Of a DNA stretch of 53,276 nucleotides, positions 8,829 through 15,596 are shown piece after piece (positions within the stretch are counted from its first letter, which is position 1; every line of letters starts with the position of its first letter). The notes under the pieces are model-generated. The model made no database searches, was not told where the DNA came from, and saw only the letters and a program-made list of their open reading frames with translations. The position numbers and the translations under genes were made by a program. Source of the DNA: a bacterium (GTDB lineage: Bacteria > NPL-UPA2 > JAUVJM01); the NCBI GenBank assembly GCA_030606215.1, contig JAUWGW010000003.1, positions 68,407-121,682 of the forward strand. The letters run 5' to 3'.

Positions 8829-9165
8829 AATCAATTAACCTGTCAACTATACGCTTTATCTTATCCCGGATAGCAGAATCCTCAACCTCCATGGAGGAGT
8901 TCTCCTGATGGGGACGGATATTAATAAGAGCAGTGTACTCTATAAATTCATCCTGCTTCCTGAAAGGGTATAGATTGATGCCCCACAAATCTTCCTGGTT
9001 CGAACCCTGTTTGAGGAGGTAAGCCTCCAGGTCCGCATGCAGTTCCGCATCAACAGCAATCAGTCCCTTTCCCACGTCTACGACTACCTTGGTGACCGAC
9101 TTGAAATAGCTCAGATGGTTCTCAACCAGTTGTTTCCTTGTGATTCTCTGACGTATAGTCTCCAT
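8818..9165 (-). CDS. DUF5674 family protein
   Basis: A 115-residue protein matching the DUF5674 pattern as I recall it: VVDVGKGLIAVDAELHADLEAYLL in the middle, a GSNQEDLWGINLYP block, and a YTALINIRPHQEN motif before a helical tail. The function of the family is not known; members are short cytosolic proteins often paired with another small gene, as here. Expression is likely from the promoter within the 85-bp repeat upstream (9221-9249). Confidence 0.75.
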   Translation of the reverse strand: METIRQRITRKQLVENHLSYFKSVTKVVVDVGKGLIAVDAELHADLEAYLLKQGSNQEDLWGINLYPFRKQDEFIEYTALINIRPHQENSSMEVEDSAIRDKIKRIVDRLIDYET

Positions 9166-9195
9166 GACTGAATATGTTATATCTCCCCTGCTCTA

Positions 9196-9280
9196 TTTTA
9201 CCTCTCCACAACTGTTTATGATTATAGGGGCTAACCACAGTGAAATCAAGAAAATTACAAAAAGACCTTAATTGAATTTT
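9196..9280. repeat. 85-bp direct repeat, copy 1 (carries a promoter)
   Basis: Bases 9196-9280 match 11471-11555 in the same orientation with three differences (9212, 9266, 9273), about 96 percent identity. Similarity fades abruptly on the right and after a few bases on the left. The copy lies just upstream of the DUF5674 gene and includes a strong minus-strand promoter. The two copies are 2275 bp apart and enclose the ATPase and Fic genes. Confidence 0.9.
9221..9249 (-). promoter_or_regulatory. promoter of the DUF5674 gene (inside repeat copy 1)
   Basis: Minus strand TTGATT (9249-9244), a 17-base spacer, then a perfect TATAAT (9226-9221). The leader to the DUF5674 start would be about 50 bases. 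The same hexamers occur in repeat copy 2. Confidence 0.65.
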
Positions 9281-9282
9281 TT

Positions 9283-9311
9283 CTGACAAAGTCACTTTTT
9301 TGTGGTATAAT
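9283..9311 (+). promoter_or_regulatory. plus-strand promoter with no gene behind it
   Basis: CTGACA (9283-9288), a 17-base spacer and a perfect TATAAT (9306-9311) point rightward. No plausible reading frame follows on the plus strand before 9420; the next plus-strand material is antisense to the ATPase gene's 3' end. It could drive an antisense or small RNA, or be a leftover. It begins three bases past the edge of the 85-bp repeat. Confidence 0.45.
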
Positions 9312-9344
9312 TTAAAGTAGTAAGATGAGATCAGTCAGTGAGGA

Positions 9345-9412
9345 AAGTCATTGTTGAGTGTAGTAGAAAAGTGAATTTCCTACTCCTTGAAAGCTTGGAT
9401 TACAGGTCATCC
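9345..9412 (-). pseudogene. relic of a pgk 3' end
   Basis: On the minus strand ACCTGTAATCCAAGCTTTC reads PVIQAF and aligns with the last codons of the intact pgk gene (PVIQAL...). AGCTTGGATTACAGGT on the plus strand matches the pgk end (12318-12333) at 15 of 16 bases. Differences fall largely at third codon positions, and a further TTGTTGAGT(G/T)TA block matches downstream of both. It lies between the ATPase stop codon and repeat copy 1, with 9313-9344 unexplained. Confidence 0.4.
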
Positions 9413-9419
9413 CTTTTTT

Positions 9420-10559
9420 CTATATAGATATATTTCTCTGGAGCCATATTTTAAAAAACGGATCTGCAATATAATATTCTGCCTCATCCTTATGCACCAT
9501 GCCATTTTTTATCAAGGCCCTTAGTGATGCCTGCACTGATGAACTTGTACCTAAGTTATACTTAAGGACCGAATCCTTGGAAAAAACCTCTTTTGTTTGC
9601 GAAAGGGCATAAAGAACAGACCTCTGGTGCAGACTTGCCGAATCATATAAACTAAAAAAGAGCTCGTTTTGTGTGTGCATTATTGTATCTATCGCTTTTG
9701 TTATAGCTTCATTACTTACCTTGTGTTTTGCCAGTGACCAGACATTAAAAGATAGTAGCTGAATGTTATATGGAATATTGCTTGAAAGCTCTACAATCTC
9801 CTGAGCCAGTTCTTTCGGAATAACCTTTCCAGAATTGCGAAAACGCCTTCTTACAAAATTTTCCATTTGTTTCCTATCTATCACCGAGATAGGATAAACT
9901 GCCGCAGATTTATAAAGAGCTCTCTCGGAGTTATTGAACATATCCGTAATCATGTGCGTTTTGCTTCCCATGAATATGTAGCAAACATCATTATGGTGCT
10001 GAATAAACGAGCGCACTTTTCGTTCAAAAGCTTTTCCATCTAAGCCTTCTATCTCCTGAAATTCATCAAATACCACCACCACTCTCTTTTTATAAGAAAA
10101 GGCTATTTTTTGCGGCATTTCAAAAACTTCTTCCAGAGTTCTTTCTAAATTAGCTCTGGTCTTGGAGAAATCGAAAGATACTTTCCATATTCCACTCTGG
10201 TCAACCTCAAAACTCGGCACAATTCTTCTAAAGAATCTTGATATTTTCTCCAACCTTTCTTTCCTTGTGATAAGGGCATTACTGATACTGTTGGAGTAAA
10301 CCTCAATGAATTGTGCTTGTGAAGTTGCCTTCTGAATATCTACATAAACAGCAATAACTTCTTTTCTTTTTGCCAGTGCCTCCATTACATTTTTAATAAG
10401 TGAGGTTTTACCCAGCCGCCTGTATGAGTAAATGAATAGATTTTGTCCAGCTTTAATATGCTCGGCAATATCTTTAATTTCCCTTTCTCTATTAGCAAAA
10501 CAATCTCCTGTAACTACCTCTCCAAATTTGAAAGGATTGGACTGGATAGACATTCCCAT
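9420..10559 (-). CDS. archaeal-type AAA ATPase (PF01637-like) with winged-helix tail
   Basis: A STAND/AAA-type P-loop ATPase of the kind first described from archaea. The 379-residue protein has an N-terminal NPFKFGEVV and NREREI box, Walker A YSYRRLGKTSL (44-54), Walker B VVVVFDEFQEI near 160, a sensor strand reading IFMGS, and a C-terminal winged-helix-like region from about 300. Such ATPases are common in mobile and defence-related contexts, but their targets are unknown. AAGGAG precedes two closely spaced ATGs (10559 and 10553). It follows fic by 143 bp on the same strand, and the two lie between the copies of an 85-bp repeat. Confidence 0.85.
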   Translation of the reverse strand: MGMSIQSNPFKFGEVVTGDCFANREREIKDIAEHIKAGQNLFIYSYRRLGKTSLIKNVMEALAKRKEVIAVYVDIQKATSQAQFIEVYSNSISNALITRKERLEKISRFFRRIVPSFEVDQSGIWKVSFDFSKTRANLERTLEEVFEMPQKIAFSYKKRVVVVFDEFQEIEGLDGKAFERKVRSFIQHHNDVCYIFMGSKTHMITDMFNNSERALYKSAAVYPISVIDRKQMENFVRRRFRNSGKVIPKELAQEIVELSSNIPYNIQLLSFNVWSLAKHKVSNEAITKAIDTIMHTQNELFFSLYDSASLHQRSVLYALSQTKEVFSKDSVLKYNLGTSSSVQASLRALIKNGMVHKDEAEYYIADPFFKIWLQRNISI

Positions 10560-10702
10560 AATCTCCTTAACTACACCAACTTGCTTTATACTATTTACTA
10601 TAATGCAATTTAGTATAATACACCTGCAATGTCAAGAGAAATTTTATAGCTACAAGTTTCACACCAAATATTTTGCCGGAAGAGGAGGGAGAGAAAATTG
10701 CT

Positions 10703-11455
10703 CTATTTTAACTCTTTTACAAGTCTTAAGTATTCTCTCAGGCTTTCACATACCATGCTTGAGATAAAATTTACGAACAGTTGATTGTCCGTTCTATTTG
10801 CCCTTCTCAAAGCATTTATATAATCGTTTCTTAGTATTGGGGGAATTATTGTTATAACATAGCCCGTTTGCAATAGAGCTAAATTCATTAGAAGCCTTGC
10901 AGTTCTACCGTTTCCATCTACAAATGGGTGTATATCAGCTAATTCTTTATGGAGAATAGCTGAGTATTCTATAGAGTGATATTTTCTTTTAAGTTCTGGA
11001 ATCCTGTTAACAAATTTCTCCATCAATCCCTTTATTTTATCAGGAGCAGGCGGGATGTAGTCTGAGCCTGTTATGATAACTTTGACCTTCCTATATATCC
11101 CCGCATTATCAGGTGCAATACGATAGTAAAATAGCCTGTGTAAATCCAAGATGTCCTTTTCTGTTATGGTCTTGCCCTTAGCAAGTTTATACAGCAGGTC
11201 GTAAGCTTCACTATGTCCCATAGCCTCATAATGGTCTTTTAATGGTTTCCCCCCGATAGTTATACCATCTTCCAGAACTATCTTAGTTTCTGTTTCCGTT
11301 AGGGAGTTGCCCTCCAAGGCATTGCTTGAATAGGTTAAGCCTATTCTGTAATACTCCTTTAATTGCTTTAAAATGTTTCTTGATAGAGGTCTATATTTAT
11401 CCAGTTCCTTTTTAAGTTCATCTGCTTCCTTTATTCTATTTGTGAAGTTTATCAT
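10703..11455 (-). CDS. Fic-domain protein (AMPylase-like) with N-terminal inhibitory motif
   Basis: Fic proteins transfer AMP or other nucleotide moieties to protein hydroxyls. The 250-residue product has the catalytic loop HPFVDGNGR (176-184) complete with His and the Arg that binds phosphate, and a SNALEG motif at 44-49 that fits the [S/T]xxxE[G/N] inhibitory helix of class II Fic proteins, so the enzyme is probably auto-inhibited. The C-terminal helix bundle may hold a DNA-binding region. The ATG at 11455 follows AGAGGAGTGG; the frame extends 23 codons further into the repeat, which is unlikely to be translated. Transcription probably starts in repeat copy 2. Confidence 0.9.
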   Translation of the reverse strand: MINFTNRIKEADELKKELDKYRPLSRNILKQLKEYYRIGLTYSSNALEGNSLTETETKIVLEDGITIGGKPLKDHYEAMGHSEAYDLLYKLAKGKTITEKDILDLHRLFYYRIAPDNAGIYRKVKVIITGSDYIPPAPDKIKGLMEKFVNRIPELKRKYHSIEYSAILHKELADIHPFVDGNGRTARLLMNLALLQTGYVITIIPPILRNDYINALRRANRTDNQLFVNFISSMVCESLREYLRLVKELK

Positions 11456-11470
11456 AACCACTCCTCTTAT

Positions 11471-11555
11471 TTTTACCTCTCCACAATTGTTTATGATTAT
11501 AGGGGCTAACCACAGTGAAATCAAGAAAATTACAAAAAGATCTTAATCGAATTTT
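11471..11555. repeat. 85-bp direct repeat, copy 2 (carries a promoter)
   Basis: Near-identical to 9196-9280, same orientation. It starts one base past the stop codon of the RelE-type toxin gene and runs almost to the ribosome-binding site of fic, so the whole toxin-to-fic gap is made of repeat. Confidence 0.9.
11496..11524 (-). promoter_or_regulatory. promoter of fic (inside repeat copy 2)
   Basis: Minus strand TTGATT (11524-11519), 17 bases, TATAAT (11501-11496). The predicted leader to the fic start at 11455 is about 35 bases with AGAGGAG at the right distance. Confidence 0.65.
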
Positions 11556-11556
11556 C

Positions 11557-11889
11557 TTAAGTTTTTTGTATTCTCCTGAGTACACGTGCCTGAAGAAGTT
11601 CCTGAAGGTCCCGGCGGCCATCAAATATGCCTATGACATAAAGATTTTTGTCTTGCTGAAGGTAGACGATTCTATACGGCTTATAAAATACTTCTCTGTA
11701 TTCGTAAGTATTTATTCTCTTTAATTCAGGTACTATCCTTCCTCTTTGAGGTGCTTTGCCAAGGCTTAGGATAGTGGTCTTCAGGCGGAGAAAGATATGT
11801 TCAGCGGCTTCGGGCGGGTCGTGTTCCTCAATATAGTTGCAGATTTCTTCTATATCAAGTTCAGCATCTATGGTTAGATAGACATTCAC
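11557..11889 (-). CDS. RelE/ParE-superfamily toxin
   Basis: A 110-residue toxin of the RelE/ParE fold, which acts either as a ribosome-dependent mRNA interferase or a gyrase poison; the sequence does not decide. Visible are the N-terminal LTIDAELDIEEICNYIEE helix, the central PQRGRIVPEL turn and the C-terminal YREVFYKPYRIVYL and VIGIFDGRRDLQELL strands, which hold the basic residues of the family. It overlaps the antitoxin gene by four bases (ATGA), the standard arrangement. Immediately downstream lies repeat copy 2. Confidence 0.9.
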   Translation of the reverse strand: MNVYLTIDAELDIEEICNYIEEHDPPEAAEHIFLRLKTTILSLGKAPQRGRIVPELKRINTYEYREVFYKPYRIVYLQQDKNLYVIGIFDGRRDLQELLQARVLRRIQKT

Positions 11890-12167
11890 TTTTTCTGAAC
11901 ACGCCTGCGACGATTAATATTTGTAAATGCCTTCACAGCCGGCTTAATTTCACCAGATGTTATAGCAGATATGCCCATAGCTGCTATTTTAAGCATAGTT
12001 AAGGAGTCTTGGATTTTCTGATATGATTGTATATCTTGAACAACCATTTTAGCTTCACCATTATGGGTGATAAACATTGGACTATGGGATTCAGAAACCC
12101 TTGACAGGACATCAGATGCGTGTGTTTTAAGATAGGTAATAGGTTTGATGTTCTTGCTTAGCGTCAT
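11886..12167 (-). CDS. Phd/YefM-family antitoxin
   Basis: A 93-residue antitoxin whose N-terminal half shows the Phd/YefM pattern: an opening strand-helix IKPITYLKTHASDVLSRV, then PMFITHNGEAKMVVQDIQSYQKI. This half binds DNA and represses the operon; the basic C-terminal tail (NINRRRRVQKK) is expected to wrap and neutralise the toxin. It is the first gene of the pair, with a strong GGAGGGAG site ahead and the toxin overlapping its stop. A promoter with an overlapping inverted repeat lies upstream. Confidence 0.9.
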   Translation of the reverse strand: MTLSKNIKPITYLKTHASDVLSRVSESHSPMFITHNGEAKMVVQDIQSYQKIQDSLTMLKIAAMGISAITSGEIKPAVKAFTNINRRRRVQKK

Positions 12168-12192
12168 GTTTTTCTCCCTCCTTTCACCTAAT

Positions 12193-12221
12193 ATGGTATC
12201 TTATTTAGGACCAAAGGTCAA
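12193..12221 (-). promoter_or_regulatory. promoter and probable operator of the yefM-relE pair
   Basis: Minus strand TTGACC (12221-12216), 17 bases, TACCAT (12198-12193). An inverted repeat with arms CCTAA and TTAGG (about 12187-12209) overlaps the -10 region, as expected for a Phd/YefM operator. The match to the -10 consensus is only four of six. Confidence 0.45.
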
Positions 12222-12296
12222 GGAGAAAAAACACAACAAAATGAAGTCAAAGAGTTAGGAAGATTGAATTATCGTATTGGTATGACCTTGTTGAGT

Positions 12297-13538
12297 TTAA
12301 CTGGCCTTCTTTTTAAGAGCTTGAATTACAGGTAGCCTTTCGCCAGACAGAAATCTAACAAGCCCTCCTCCAGCAGTGCAGATATAGGATATTCTCTTAT
12401 CCACGCCAAATTTCTTCGCGGCGGCAATTGTATCTCCGCCACCGATGACGGAGAAAGCTTTTGAATCTGCTGCATTCTCCCATAGAGTACGTGTTCCATA
12501 AGCTGATGTATCTTCTTCATAAATTCCTGCAGGGCCGTTCATAAAAATTGTTCCGGCTTTTAATATGAGACCATTATATTTCTCAACGGTTTTTGCTCCG
12601 ATATCCACAATTAGACCATCTGCCGGCAGGGAGGATTTATCCATCTCCACCCTTCTATTTCCCTTCACAATTGCCACATCTTCAGGATACGTCAGTTTCC
12701 CGGGATATTTTTTAAGGAGCTTTTCAGCTACAGGAATAAACTCATTAAGATGCTTTTCTTTAATAAAATCTTCAGTGGTTTTCCCAAGGTTGTAACCGGA
12801 AGCCAGGAGCATTATCTCTCCTACCAAACCACCTGTCAGAACACTGTCCGCTGACCCATTCTCCAGAACCTTCTCCATCATTTTGAAAGCATCAAGTATT
12901 TTTGCGCCTCCGAGAAGAAATAAGCATGGTCGCTCAGGGTTTTCTTTTACTCGCGTGAGAACTTTCAACTCTTCTTCAAAAAGTCTCCCGCAGCCGGAAG
13001 GCAAAACTTCAGGGAAACCGACGAGTGATGGTTCTGAACGGTGGACGCAGGCAAAAGCATCGCAGAGATAAATATCAGCTAATGGTGAAAGTTTTTTCAC
13101 AAGGATAGTCTGTGCCTGTTCCTTTGGTGATAGTTTCACCTGCTTTTCAAAAATTATTGTTTCTTCAGTGTGAATACGAATATTCTCAAGAAGGAGAATC
13201 TCACCATTCTGGAGATTCCGGATAGATTCTCTTGCTGTTGGTCCCACTACATCATCAATAAACTTCACTTCCCTGCCGAGAAATTCTGTTAGTATCTTTC
13301 CGTGTTCCTCAAGAGATGTGAAATTCTGGTAGTCCATAGGGTCAGCCTGATGCGCAAGTAAGACTATCCTGGCTTTCTTATCAGACAATTCTTTGATTGT
13401 AGGCAGGCTTCTCCTTATCCTCGTATCATCCCCCATTTTCTTGGTTTTAATGTCAACAGGACAGTTTATATCAATTCTGAGTAAGACTACCTTACCACTT
13501 ACATCAATATCGTCCAGTGTTTTGATTCTGGCAATCAT
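12297..13538 (-). CDS. pgk: phosphoglycerate kinase, archaeal-type
   Basis: Transfers the acyl phosphate of 1,3-bisphosphoglycerate to ADP. The 413-residue protein looks archaeal rather than bacterial. The opening reads VLLRIDINCPVD instead of the bacterial RVDFNVP, followed by GDDTRI and LAHQADPMDYQNFTSLEEH, the archaeal variant of the substrate loop. The C-terminal nucleotide site SVIGGGDTIAAAKKFG and the GGGLVRFLSG hinge are present. It follows the type II GAPDH gene by 17 bases, so the two successive lower-glycolysis steps are co-expressed. Its 3' end appears to have a second, degenerate copy at 9345-9412. Confidence 0.93.
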   Translation of the reverse strand: MIARIKTLDDIDVSGKVVLLRIDINCPVDIKTKKMGDDTRIRRSLPTIKELSDKKARIVLLAHQADPMDYQNFTSLEEHGKILTEFLGREVKFIDDVVGPTARESIRNLQNGEILLLENIRIHTEETIIFEKQVKLSPKEQAQTILVKKLSPLADIYLCDAFACVHRSEPSLVGFPEVLPSGCGRLFEEELKVLTRVKENPERPCLFLLGGAKILDAFKMMEKVLENGSADSVLTGGLVGEIMLLASGYNLGKTTEDFIKEKHLNEFIPVAEKLLKKYPGKLTYPEDVAIVKGNRRVEMDKSSLPADGLIVDIGAKTVEKYNGLILKAGTIFMNGPAGIYEEDTSAYGTRTLWENAADSKAFSVIGGGDTIAAAKKFGVDKRISYICTAGGGLVRFLSGERLPVIQALKKKAS

Positions 13539-13555
13539 CTTTCACCCCTATGGAC

Positions 13556-14584
13556 TTATTTAAGCCCCAGGCATTTATTGGTGTGTGCGATTGCTTCATC
13601 GCCCGTTTCTTCCATGCTTAACAGACATCGGATGGCATCTATATTCTCGGGAATTACAATAACCTCCTGCGGTATCATATTGATGGAGTAGACTCTGAAA
13701 CCATCGTGGTCAATATAAATTGTTTCCTCCCAAACCGGGACTTCATACATGTCCCCTCTCTCAGAACCCATATCCCTGCAGTAATCAAATATGTGCGAGG
13801 TGGATATGAATCCGTCCTTTAATCGGAAGAGTCTTATGCGCGGCTCGTTACGGAACATCTCAATTACTTCTTCTTTAGTAGTCTTTTTCTTCACATCAAA
13901 GATCATCGTTGTTGCGTGCCCATGGCAAACAGGCGCTGTTACAACAGCAGTAACAACTTTTATATCAGGGCTTATGAAAGAAAAGTCCTCTGCCTGGTGG
14001 CTGGGTATCTCTACGGGCAAAAGCGCATCTACGGGACCCTTATGGGTTTCAGAGACATCTGCCGCCCTTCTGATAATCATGCAGACCATCTCTTTAAGAC
14101 CGAGCGCGCGGTCACAGGTAAAAGCCTGCCGAGCTATACCCATTGTGTTACAGGAAAGCATCTGCACATACTTTAACCCTTTGCACTTATCATAGTTTGC
14201 CATAGGGTGTAGGAGATTCTCCCCCACGCCATATTTTTCTCCCGCCTGGAATATCGCCGGCACATCGTATTTCATGTACATTTCTTTGTTCTTTTCGCCA
14301 ATTCCTGGTGAAGTAGCGTCAATTACGATGTCTACCTCCTTTAACAGGTCTTCCATAAGACCCTTCACAGGGATACCGCTATTTTTCATATCAGAGAGTT
14401 TCTCTTTCAAAGCGCAGTAGATAGGATAGCCTTTGCCTGATTCTACAAGAGCGCGCACCGGGAGAGTAGCCGCTACGTCAACAACTCCCATAAGTTCCAT
14501 ATCATCCTGTTTAACAACGCCATCTGCAATTCTCTCACCGATTGTCCCGTAACCAACGATTGCAACCATCTTTTTTTCACTCAT
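13556..14584 (-). CDS. gap: type II (archaeal-type) glyceraldehyde-3-phosphate dehydrogenase
   Basis: Oxidises glyceraldehyde-3-phosphate to 1,3-bisphosphoglycerate with NAD(P). It is the archaeal type II form, not the bacterial GapA form: Rossmann motif VGYGTIGERIADG at the N-terminus, catalytic Cys145 in LSCNTMGIAR, the RRAADVSETHKGPVD block, and a 342-residue length typical of archaeal enzymes. The start at 14584 is chosen because it overlaps the upstream stop as ATGA and has GAGGGG ahead; the longer frame runs back into the YkgJ gene. Paired with an archaeal-type pgk, it suggests acquisition of both together or an ancient lineage trait. Confidence 0.93.
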   Translation of the reverse strand: MSEKKMVAIVGYGTIGERIADGVVKQDDMELMGVVDVAATLPVRALVESGKGYPIYCALKEKLSDMKNSGIPVKGLMEDLLKEVDIVIDATSPGIGEKNKEMYMKYDVPAIFQAGEKYGVGENLLHPMANYDKCKGLKYVQMLSCNTMGIARQAFTCDRALGLKEMVCMIIRRAADVSETHKGPVDALLPVEIPSHQAEDFSFISPDIKVVTAVVTAPVCHGHATTMIFDVKKKTTKEEVIEMFRNEPRIRLFRLKDGFISTSHIFDYCRDMGSERGDMYEVPVWEETIYIDHDGFRVYSINMIPQEVIVIPENIDAIRCLLSMEETGDEAIAHTNKCLGLK

Positions 14585-15582
14585 AGTGACCCCTCCTCTA
14601 TAGACCATTGACTTATACGGGCACTCTGACATTTTGTGCGAAGACGTCCATCAACAGCCCGAATTGCTTCTCTGAGCATATTCTCTTCGTGAACATTACT
14701 CTCATTCACTTCCCAGTGAAGTGAGAGAGCATTTTTGAGCATCACAATCCTCTCGGAAAGTTTCGTGATAAAAGCAAATGCAACAGCAAATGGAGATTCT
14801 GGTCTGGGAATACCAACCGAACTGACGAGGCAGAAGCGATAGAAAATACCTCTACCAAACCAGAATCTCAGATAGTCAACTAATTTTTTTAGTGTATTTA
14901 TAGGAAGAGGTATTGGATTTGAAGATTCTCTGAGCTGATAGGTGTGGTTCTCTATCTTGAAGATTGAATCCTTTAAGTCAAATTGATACCGCACTATTTC
15001 TCCCTCGGGAGTAAAATGTGTCCCTCTACCATCAGTGATGCTGAAGATACACTCCCACATATCTCCCTGCCTCGCCGGCAGGCGGGCTCCCCCAGTACCC
15101 CTTACTCCCCCTTTATTAATAAAGGGGGCAGGGAGGATTGATGAGGGGGACAAATCGGTCTCTAACAGACTTTCGCACCACGCTAATCCCACTTCCTTAA
15201 ATCTATCCTCGGAAACATATCCAGGTAACTTCTGTAAGACCTCGTCTTTGATTTTCTGAACTCCATGTGATGGGTACTCATCAGACTTTATCCGGAATTC
15301 ACTTCCCTGCCCTACACCAGGACAGCTCAGGTCAATATCAATCTCATCTCCTTCAACATAGAATGGGAAGGCACGACAATAAGCGGGGCGCTCCTCATAT
15401 ATTGCGCATTTCAAATCCTGCCCGAGAAAAACGCAATATCCTCCCTTCTTCAACAAGAACTCATTGTCGGAAAACTCGTCCTTGTCGTATCCTTTTTTCA
15501 CAATTCTTCTGATATCTGCTGGCAGTAAAGCCACTTTATAGCTGCAACACATCCCACAATTTTCAAGACAACGGAAATGCAT
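14581..15582 (-). CDS. YkgJ-family zinc/iron-cysteine-cluster protein with repeat insertion
   Basis: A cysteine-cluster protein: RCLENCGMCCS at residues 4-14, then YCVFL..LKCAIYEERPAYCRAFPF around 49-73, the family's CxxCxxCC plus Cx(n)C pattern that binds zinc or an Fe-S cluster. Its role is unknown; some members are tied to redox or methylation chemistry. The C-terminal half (from ~185) is a mixed helical region I do not recognise. Residues ~145-175 (LPAPFINKGG, LPARQGD) are encoded by palindromic repeat DNA (15061-15150) that keeps the frame. It lies between a Gfo/Idh/MocA gene and gap in one operon. Confidence 0.8.
   Translation of the reverse strand: MHFRCLENCGMCCSYKVALLPADIRRIVKKGYDKDEFSDNEFLLKKGGYCVFLGQDLKCAIYEERPAYCRAFPFYVEGDEIDIDLSCPGVGQGSEFRIKSDEYPSHGVQKIKDEVLQKLPGYVSEDRFKEVGLAWCESLLETDLSPSSILPAPFINKGGVRGTGGARLPARQGDMWECIFSITDGRGTHFTPEGEIVRYQFDLKDSIFKIENHTYQLRESSNPIPLPINTLKKLVDYLRFWFGRGIFYRFCLVSSVGIPRPESPFAVAFAFITKLSERIVMLKNALSLHWEVNESNVHEENMLREAIRAVDGRLRTKCQSARISQWSIEEGSL
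15061..15150. repeat. composite palindromic repeat inserted in frame in the YkgJ-family gene
   Basis: Two palindromes lie side by side: CCTGCC/GGCAGG around TCGCC near 15066-15082, and a perfect palindrome at 15107-15128 running from CCCCC through TTTATTAAT to AAAGGGGG. Both resemble dispersed elements; a shorter relative of the second (CCCCCTTTAATAAAGGGGG) is at 21643-21661. The insertion adds about 30 residues to the protein without a stop codon. Confidence 0.7.
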
Positions 15583-15596
15583 TACTTTTTTTATAC

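Noticed and set aside
15107-15128. The 22-bp palindrome as an intrinsic terminator
   Set aside because: It is inside a reading frame that stays open, and no T-run follows on either strand.
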